Assembly (NCBI GenBank): GCA_913776255.1
Contig: CAJYLV010000011.1
Location: 1 to 38,595, forward strand
Source: an uncultured Sphingomonas sp.
Lineage (GTDB): Bacteria; Pseudomonadota; Alphaproteobacteria; Sphingomonadales; Sphingomonadaceae
Reading direction: 5' to 3'
DNA length: 38,595 nt
In this document: one piece after another, positions 33,297-38,595 of the stretch
How positions within the stretch are numbered: position 1 is the stretch's first letter
Layout: each line of letters begins with the position of its first letter
Made by a program: the position numbers and the translations under genes
Notes under the pieces: generated by a model
What the model was told of the DNA's origin: nothing
Databases searched by the model: none
What the model saw: only the letters and a program-made list of their open reading frames with translations

Positions 33297-34496
33297 TCAG
33301 GCGACCTTCTTGACCTCGGCGACGATCTTCTGCGCGGCATCGCCCAGATCGTTGGCGGGGACGATCGCGAGGCCCGAGTTCGACAGGATTTCCTTGCCCT
33401 TGTCGACGTTCGTGCCCTCGAGGCGCACGACCAGCGGCACCGACAGGTTCACTTCCTTCGCCGCGGCGACGATGCCCTCGGCGATGATGTCGCACTTCAT
33501 GATCCCGCCGAAAATGTTGACGAGGATGCCCTTCACTGCCGGATCGGCGAGAATGATCTTGAACGCCGCCGTCACCTTCTCCTTGCTCGCGCCGCCGCCG
33601 ACGTCGAGGAAGTTGGCCGGGAACATGCCGTTCAGCTTGATGATGTCCATCGTCGCCATCGCGAGCCCGGCGCCGTTGACCATGCAGCCGATGTCGCCGT
33701 CCAGCTTGATATAGGCGAGGTCGTACTTCGACGCTTCCAGCTCCGCGGCGTCCTCCTCGGTCTCGTCGCGCAGCTCGGCGATGTCCTTGTGGCGGAACAT
33801 CGCGTTGCCGTCGAAGCCGACCTTGGCGTCAAGCACCATCAGCTTGGCATCGTCGGTCACGGCGAGCGGGTTGATCTCGATCTGCTCGGCGTCGGTGCCG
33901 AGGAAGGCGTCGTACAGCTTCGCCGCGACGTTCGCCGCCTGCTTGGCGAGATCGCCGGTCAGCTGCAGCGCACCCGCGACCGCACGGCCGTGGTGCGGCT
34001 GGAAGCCGGTCGCCGGATCGACGTCGATCGAGTGGATCTTCTCGGGCGTGTGATGCGCGACGGTTTCGATGTCCATGCCGCCCTCGGTGGAGGCGACGAA
34101 CGAGATGCGACCGGTGGCGCGGTTGACGAGCAGCGCGAGGTAGAATTCCTTCGCGATGTCGACACCGTCGGTCACGTACAGGCGGTTGACCTGCTTGCCG
34201 GCCTCGCCGGTCTGGATCGTCACCAGCGTGTTGCCGAGCATCTCGGTCGCGGCGTGGCGGACCTCGTCCTCGGTCTTGGCGAGGCGGACGCCGCCCTTGC
34301 TGCCCTCGGAAAGCTCCTTGAACTTGCCCTTGCCGCGACCGCCGGCATGAATCTGCGCCTTGACGACGTACAGCGGCCCCGGCAGCTTCTTCGAGACCTC
34401 GACTGCCTCATCCACGCTCATCGCGGCATAGCCGGCGGGCACGGGGACGCCGAATTTCGCGAGCAGTTCCTTGGCCTGATATTCGTGGATGTTCAC
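33297..34496 (-). CDS. sucC: succinate-CoA ligase (ADP-forming) beta subunit
   Basis: A 399-residue ATP-grasp subunit that, with SucD, interconverts succinyl-CoA and succinate in the citric acid cycle while making ATP. It begins [17 protein letters not shown]. The glycine-rich ATP-binding loop [16 protein letters not shown], the metal-binding region EINPLAVT, and the C-terminal [19 protein letters not shown] are intact. Length is standard. sucD is not downstream here; the gene ends at its own terminator, so sucD is elsewhere. Start ATG at 34496. Confidence 0.97.
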   Translation of the reverse strand: MNIHEYQAKELLAKFGVPVPAGYAAMSVDEAVEVSKKLPGPLYVVKAQIHAGGRGKGKFKELSEGSKGGVRLAKTEDEVRHAATEMLGNTLVTIQTGEAGKQVNRLYVTDGVDIAKEFYLALLVNRATGRISFVASTEGGMDIETVAHHTPEKIHSIDVDPATGFQPHHGRAVAGALQLTGDLAKQAANVAAKLYDAFLGTDAEQIEINPLAVTDDAKLMVLDAKVGFDGNAMFRHKDIAELRDETEEDAAELEASKYDLAYIKLDGDIGCMVNGAGLAMATMDIIKLNGMFPANFLDVGGGASKEKVTAAFKIILADPAVKGILVNIFGGIMKCDIIAEGIVAAAKEVNLSVPLVVRLEGTNVDKGKEILSNSGLAIVPANDLGDAAQKIVAEVKKVA

Positions 34497-34574
34497 GGGG
34501 GCTCTCCCAGGTGCAGCGATAAAATCGCGGCAGCCTAAAGCACAGGGGCGCGCGCAAATCCACCCTTTATCGTT

Positions 34575-34597
34575 GTGCAGTTGCGGTGCAATTGCAA
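34575..34597. promoter_or_regulatory. TGCA-rich repeats between sucC and the helicase gene
   Basis: GTGCAGTTGC (34575-34584) and GTGCAATTGC (34586-34595) are direct repeats 11 bases apart, one helical turn. The second contains the perfect palindrome TGCAATTGCA. They lie in the divergent gap about 80 bases upstream of the sucC start and 50 before the helicase start, a fitting place for a regulator of either. Confidence 0.4.
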
Positions 34598-34645
34598 TAG
34601 GCGGTTCCGGTTGCTCTTTCGTTCCCGCAGCGCCATGTCATTCGC

Positions 34646-37354
34646 GTGATCCGGCTCCCGCATCCCGCGCTGCACGCGAGTCATTCCGGCATCTGGATGG
34701 CGGACGGCGAGGCGACGCGGGCGTTGTCGCGCGGCGAGGCGATCCGGCTGGCGGCGGACACGCCGGTGATCCTGCTCAACGCGCCGCTGATCGGGCAGCG
34801 GCTGGGCTATGCCGAATTGTCGGGGCTCGACCTGCTCGAACTGTTCGCCTTTCTTCACCCGGCACGCTTCATGGTGCCGACCCCGAAGGGCGTGGCGGAT
34901 GCGTGCGGCATGGCCGCGCCGGTGCGCGATGACGCGGTGGCGGCGTTCCTGCGCGAGGCGGCGGCGCGGATGCTGGCGGTGACCGACGGCGACTGGCCGG
35001 AGCGCGAGGGGGCATGGACCGCGGCGCAATCGCTCACCCGCGCGCGCTGGGCCTGGGCGCCGGTCGTAAGCCCGCGGATCGCCAAGCCGCAGCAGAACGA
35101 GCGCTGGCTGTTCACGCGGCTGCCCGAATGGGACGAGGTCGCGCCGCGCCCCGCCCCGCGCAGCGTCACGCTGGAGGAGCGCGCGGTGCTCGACCGGCTC
35201 GACCGATTGACCGGCGCCGGAGCCGAGCCGCGCGCCGGGCAGCGCGCCTATGCCGCCGCCGCCAGCGCCGCCTTCGCGCCGCGCGTGACGCGCGATACGC
35301 CGAACCTGATGCTGGCCGAGGCGGGGACCGGGATCGGCAAGACGCTCGGCTATCTCGCCCCCGCCAGCCTGTGGGCGGAACAGGCCGGCGGCGCGGTATG
35401 GGTGTCGACCTATACCAAGGCGCTGCAACGCCAGCTGGGGCACGAGACGCGGCGGCTCTATCCCGATCGCGCGCTGCGCAAGGCGAAGGTGGTGACGCGC
35501 AAGGGGCGCGAGAATTACCTGTGCCTGCTCAATCTGGAAGATGCGTTGCAGGGCGGGTTCGCGGGACGCGCGGCGATCCTCGCGCATCTGGTCGCACGCT
35601 GGGCGGCCTATACCGACGACGGCGACATGGTCGGTGGCGACCTGCCCGGCTGGCTGGTCGCGCTGTTCCGCCGCAACGGCTCGGCGGCGCTGACCGACCG
35701 CCGCGGCGAATGCGTCTACGCCGGCTGCCCGCATTACCGGAAATGCTTCATCGAGCGCGCGGCGCGCGCCTCGGCGGAGGCCGATCTGGTGATCGCCAAC
35801 CATGCGCTGGTGATGGTCAATGCCGCGCGCGGGCGCGAGCTGGCGACCCGTCCGACGCGCTATGTCTTCGACGAGGGGCATCATCTGTTCGACGCCGCCG
35901 ATGCGATGTTCGGTACCGCGCTGACCGGCGCGGAGACGATCGAGCTGCGGCGCTGGATCGTCGGACCCGAGGGGACGTCGCGCGGACGGCGGCGTGGCTT
36001 GCAGGCGCGGCTGTCGGATGTCGCGAGCTATGACGAACAGGGCGGTCGCGCCGTCACCGACATCGTCGGCGCGGCGCAGGCGCTGGCGTCGGACGGCTGG
36101 CTGTCGCGCGTCGCCGAGGGTCAGCCGTTCGGCGCGATCGAGGCGCTGCTGGGCGCGGTACGCGGGCTCGCCTATGCGCGTGCCGAGGAGCGCGGCGCGG
36201 ATGCCGGCTACGGGCTGGAGACCGAGCTCGCCGAGCCCTCGCCCGAACTGATCGAGGCCGCTGCCCCCGCCGCGCAGGCGCTCGATGCCTTGGTGCGCCC
36301 GATGGTGGCGCTCGGCAAAAGGCTGGAGGCGGTGCTCGCGGAGGGGCCGGACTGGCTCGACGGGCCGGCGCGCGCGCGGGTTGAAGGGGCGATCGCCTCG
36401 CTCGGCTGGCGCGCGGAGACGGTGGCGTCGTGGCTGGCGCTGCTCGCGCGCGTCGGGGGACCGGCCGACCCGCGCTTCGTCGACTGGCTGGCGGTCGATC
36501 GCATCGAGGGGCGCGAATATGACATCGGGCTGCATCGCCGCTGGCTCGACCCGACCTTGCCGTTTGCCGAGACGGTGCTGAAGGGCGCGCACGGCGCGCT
36601 GGTCACCTCGGCGACGCTGACCGCCGGCGGCGACTGGGACATTGCCGAGGCGCGCGTCGGCGCGCCGCATCTGCCGCGCGCGGCGGGGCGTTTCCAGGTC
36701 GAGTCGCCGTTCGACTATGCGGCGCGTGCCGAGGTGGTGATCGTCACCGACGTCAAGCGCGGCGACATTCCGGCGCTCGCCAATGCCTATGCGCGGCTGG
36801 TCGAGGCGAGCGCGGGCGGCGCGCTGGGGCTTTTCACCGCGATCCGCCGGCTGCGCGCGGTCCATGCGCGGGTCGCCGACCGGCTGGCGCGCGCCGGGCT
36901 GCCGCTCCACGCTCAGCATGTCGATCCGGTCGATACCGGGACATTGGTCGACATCTTCCGCGACGATCCGCACGCCAGCCTGTTCGGCACCGATGCGCTG
37001 CGCGACGGCGTCGACGTGCCTGGCCATTCGCTGCGGCTGGTGGTGATGGAGGGCGTGCCGTGGCCGAAGCCGACCGTCCTCCACGCCGCGCGGCGGCTGG
37101 CGGGGGGCGGCAGTGCCTATGACGACCGGATCGTCCGCGCGCGGTTGGCGCAGGCGTTCGGGCGGCTGATCCGGCGGGAGAGCGACGCGGGGCTGTTCGT
37201 CCTGCTGTCCGCCGCGATGCCGTCGCGGCTGCTCGACGCCTTTCCGCCCGGCGTGCCGGTCACGCGCGTGCCGCTCGACGAGGCGGTCGAAAGAGTGCGG
37301 CGGCGGCTTTCCACGGGCACCAACATAGGGCATGACGCCCCCCTCGACGCCTGA
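34646..37354 (+). CDS. DinG/XPD-type ATP-dependent DNA helicase
   Basis: A 902-residue superfamily-2 helicase with an iron-sulfur cluster. Walker A is AEAGTGIGKT (224-233). Four Cys placed as in DinG/XPD lie at 293, 356, 361 and 367. The Walker B box is DEGH (409-412), and C-terminal motifs include LVTSATLT, FGTDALRDGVDVPG and QAFGRLIRRESD. The first about 170 residues contain LLNAPLIGQRLGY and LDLLELFAFLHP, resembling an exonuclease-like domain that seems to lack its acidic residues. It should unwind 5'-tailed or damaged DNA structures. The start is GTG at 34646 without a strong ribosome-binding site. The sixA-like gene follows. Confidence 0.9.
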   Translation: MIRLPHPALHASHSGIWMADGEATRALSRGEAIRLAADTPVILLNAPLIGQRLGYAELSGLDLLELFAFLHPARFMVPTPKGVADACGMAAPVRDDAVAAFLREAAARMLAVTDGDWPEREGAWTAAQSLTRARWAWAPVVSPRIAKPQQNERWLFTRLPEWDEVAPRPAPRSVTLEERAVLDRLDRLTGAGAEPRAGQRAYAAAASAAFAPRVTRDTPNLMLAEAGTGIGKTLGYLAPASLWAEQAGGAVWVSTYTKALQRQLGHETRRLYPDRALRKAKVVTRKGRENYLCLLNLEDALQGGFAGRAAILAHLVARWAAYTDDGDMVGGDLPGWLVALFRRNGSAALTDRRGECVYAGCPHYRKCFIERAARASAEADLVIANHALVMVNAARGRELATRPTRYVFDEGHHLFDAADAMFGTALTGAETIELRRWIVGPEGTSRGRRRGLQARLSDVASYDEQGGRAVTDIVGAAQALASDGWLSRVAEGQPFGAIEALLGAVRGLAYARAEERGADAGYGLETELAEPSPELIEAAAPAAQALDALVRPMVALGKRLEAVLAEGPDWLDGPARARVEGAIASLGWRAETVASWLALLARVGGPADPRFVDWLAVDRIEGREYDIGLHRRWLDPTLPFAETVLKGAHGALVTSATLTAGGDWDIAEARVGAPHLPRAAGRFQVESPFDYAARAEVVIVTDVKRGDIPALANAYARLVEASAGGALGLFTAIRRLRAVHARVADRLARAGLPLHAQHVDPVDTGTLVDIFRDDPHASLFGTDALRDGVDVPGHSLRLVVMEGVPWPKPTVLHAARRLAGGGSAYDDRIVRARLAQAFGRLIRRESDAGLFVLLSAAMPSRLLDAFPPGVPVTRVPLDEAVERVRRRLSTGTNIGHDAPLDA

Positions 37355-37370
37355 CGGAGATGTTCGCCCC

Positions 37371-37910
37371 GTGAAGACGCTGACGCTGCTGCGCCATGCC
37401 AAGTCGGGCTGGGACGATCCGGTGGCGCGCGATTTCGACCGGCCGCTGAATCCCAAGGGCCGCCGCGCGGCCGTGGCGATGGGGCGGCACCTGCGCGAGC
37501 TTGGGCTGAGCTTCGACCGCGTCATCGCCTCGCCCGCGGTCCGCGTCACCGAAACGGCCGCGGAGGTCGAGAAGGGGCTGGGCCGCGCGCTGTCCCCCGC
37601 CTGGGACCGCCGCCTCTACCTCGCCTCCGCACCGACCCTGCTCGATGCGGTCCACGAAGCGGCGGCGGACGCGCGCTCGCTGCTGCTGATCGGTCACAAT
37701 CCCGGGCTCGAGGAACTGACGATGCTGCTGGTCCCCGACACGGCGGGCGGCCTGCGCGACGTGGTCGAGGAGAAATACCCGACCGCGACGCTCGCCGAGA
37801 TCACCTTCGATACCGACGACTGGACCGCGGTCGCAGCGGGGCAGGGGACGCTGACCCGCTTCATCCGTCCGCGCGACGTCGATCCCGCGCTGGGACCCGA
37901 CGCGCACTGA
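37371..37910 (+). CDS. SixA-type histidine phosphatase
   Basis: A 179-residue histidine-phosphatase superfamily protein. The catalytic motif LLRHAKSGW (RHA in place of RHG, as in SixA) is at the N-terminus, and the second His is in LLIGHNPGLEEL. SixA proteins remove phosphate from His phosphotransfer domains. The GTG at 37371 gives the standard beginning KTLTLLRHAKS with GGAGA upstream; an ATG at 37332 would add 13 residues and overlap the helicase by 23 bases, and cannot be excluded. The gene is 16 bases downstream of the helicase gene, so the two are probably co-transcribed. Confidence 0.88.
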   Translation: MKTLTLLRHAKSGWDDPVARDFDRPLNPKGRRAAVAMGRHLRELGLSFDRVIASPAVRVTETAAEVEKGLGRALSPAWDRRLYLASAPTLLDAVHEAAADARSLLLIGHNPGLEELTMLLVPDTAGGLRDVVEEKYPTATLAEITFDTDDWTAVAAGQGTLTRFIRPRDVDPALGPDAH

Positions 37911-37916
37911 TCCGCC

Positions 37917-38579
37917 TCAGCGGACCCCGCACCGCACGACCGCTGTCGAGGGCGCCCGCACCGTACAGCGCGCCCGCCCGGCCACCATCACCTGCACATC
38001 CGGCCCCGCCGTCACCTGCGCGGTATCGCGCGCGGCGGCGCGGACGATCAGGTCGCCCGCCGCCTGCACCACCAGCCGGTCGGTCGCGACGCGAGCGAGG
38101 TCGATCGTCCCCGGCCCCTGACCGGTCACCCGCGCCTCGCGTGCGCTGCCGCCCGCGACGATCTCGCCCTCGCCGACCAGCGACACCGACAGCGCCTCCG
38201 CCTCGACGCGCCCGACCGACAGCGTCCCCGCGCCGACCACCGACGCCATGACGCGGCTCCCGCGCAGCGCGTCCACCGCCACCGCCGTCGCCGAGGTCAC
38301 CGCCACCGCCTCGACGCGCGGCGTCATCACGACCACCTCGCCCGCGATGGCACGGGCGCTGCGGATCGTCAGCGTCGCGCCATCGACCCGCACGTCGATC
38401 GCGTCCAGCGCCGCGCGATCCGCTGCGGTCGCGCGCACCCCGGTCCCGCCGCCGGTGACGATACGCACCGCGACGGGCGCCTCCACGCGCACGCGCTCGA
38501 CGCTGCCGACCGGCCAGCGCCGCTCCGCCGCGTCCGCCGGGGTGGCGACCAGCGCGAGGACCGCGATCAGCCCCCGCAC
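37917..38579 (-). CDS. GIN-domain (DUF2807) exported protein, start uncertain
   Basis: A 220-residue protein (from GTG at 38579) with a signal peptide (RGLIAVLALVATPADAA) and a repetitive right-handed beta-solenoid of the putative auto-transporter adhesin head (GIN/DUF2807) type: regular alternation of short Val/Ala strands such as ALSVSLVGEGEIVAGG and RVTGQGPGTIDLARV. Two Cys near the C-terminus (RARCTV, VRCGVR) could form a disulfide. Function is unknown. The frame is open to the window edge, so the true start may lie outside. It is convergent with sixA across only 6 bases. Confidence 0.82.
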   Translation of the reverse strand: MRGLIAVLALVATPADAAERRWPVGSVERVRVEAPVAVRIVTGGGTGVRATAADRAALDAIDVRVDGATLTIRSARAIAGEVVVMTPRVEAVAVTSATAVAVDALRGSRVMASVVGAGTLSVGRVEAEALSVSLVGEGEIVAGGSAREARVTGQGPGTIDLARVATDRLVVQAAGDLIVRAAARDTAQVTAGPDVQVMVAGRARCTVRAPSTAVVRCGVR

Positions 38580-38595
38580 CGCACGCTGCCCGAGC

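Noticed and set aside
34635..34649. Four-codon ATG...TGA mini-ORF overlapping the helicase GTG start
   Set aside because: Could be a coupling leader, but so short a frame occurs by chance and has no ribosome-binding site.
34535..37549. 1004-codon minus-strand open frame across the helicase gene
   Set aside because: Shadow frame; translation is Arg-rich with no motifs, and the plus frame has all helicase motifs.

Overview
The window is high-GC, gene-dense chromosomal DNA that looks like a sphingomonad (Sphingomonas or a close relative, Alphaproteobacteria). The pointers are the carotenoid genes crtY, crtI and crtB, the TSUP/TIGR02186 pair, a large TonB-dependent receptor with SapC, cupin-like and tryptophan-halogenase partners, paired Tat-exported ferritin-like proteins, MipA/OmpV, GIN-domain and DUF2141 proteins, and several hairpin-forming intergenic repeat families. 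I see no rRNA, tRNA, CRISPR array, insertion sequence or prophage.

Layout: 1-4220 (+) holds a barrel-like protein, a TSUP exporter overlapping a TIGR02186 protein, and a HerA-like ATPase. 4221-6836 (-) holds a DUF1810 protein, a pair of 35/36-residue hydrophobic microproteins behind a sigma-54-type promoter with three upstream repeats, a diguanylate cyclase and an exported peroxiredoxin. 6949-9578 (+) is crtY-crtI. 9580-10925 is a small accessory islet: a YefM/YoeB module whose toxin lacks the expected catalytic Glu, and an AT-richer DUF3800 gene. 11077-17724 (-) runs through thiC with its TPP riboswitch, two ferritin-like exported proteins, MipA/OmpV, DUF2141 and a sterol-desaturase-family hydroxylase. 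17769-18587 (+) is hisN. 18809-27061 is a GH43 glycosidase divergent from a TonB receptor, SapC, cupin-like and halogenase gene set, with a possible LacI-type operator in the divergent gap. 27151-34496 (-) holds crtB with a LOG-like gene, ung, a cyclophilin, a PhyH-like oxygenase, etfA, etfB and sucC. The right end has a DinG/XPD-type helicase, a SixA-type phosphatase and a GIN-domain protein.

Genes that work together: CrtB makes phytoene, CrtI desaturates it and CrtY cyclises lycopene, although crtB lies about 18 kb from crtYI. The TonB receptor presumably imports a ligand, perhaps a plant glycan fragment, alongside the GH43 enzyme; the SapC, cupin-like and halogenase genes are tightly coupled downstream by 4-base stop/start overlaps. 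EtfAB and SucC are central metabolism. The most novel-looking item is the microprotein operon at 4792-5173. Long imperfect hairpin repeats sit in three of the five convergent gene junctions and may act as two-way terminators.
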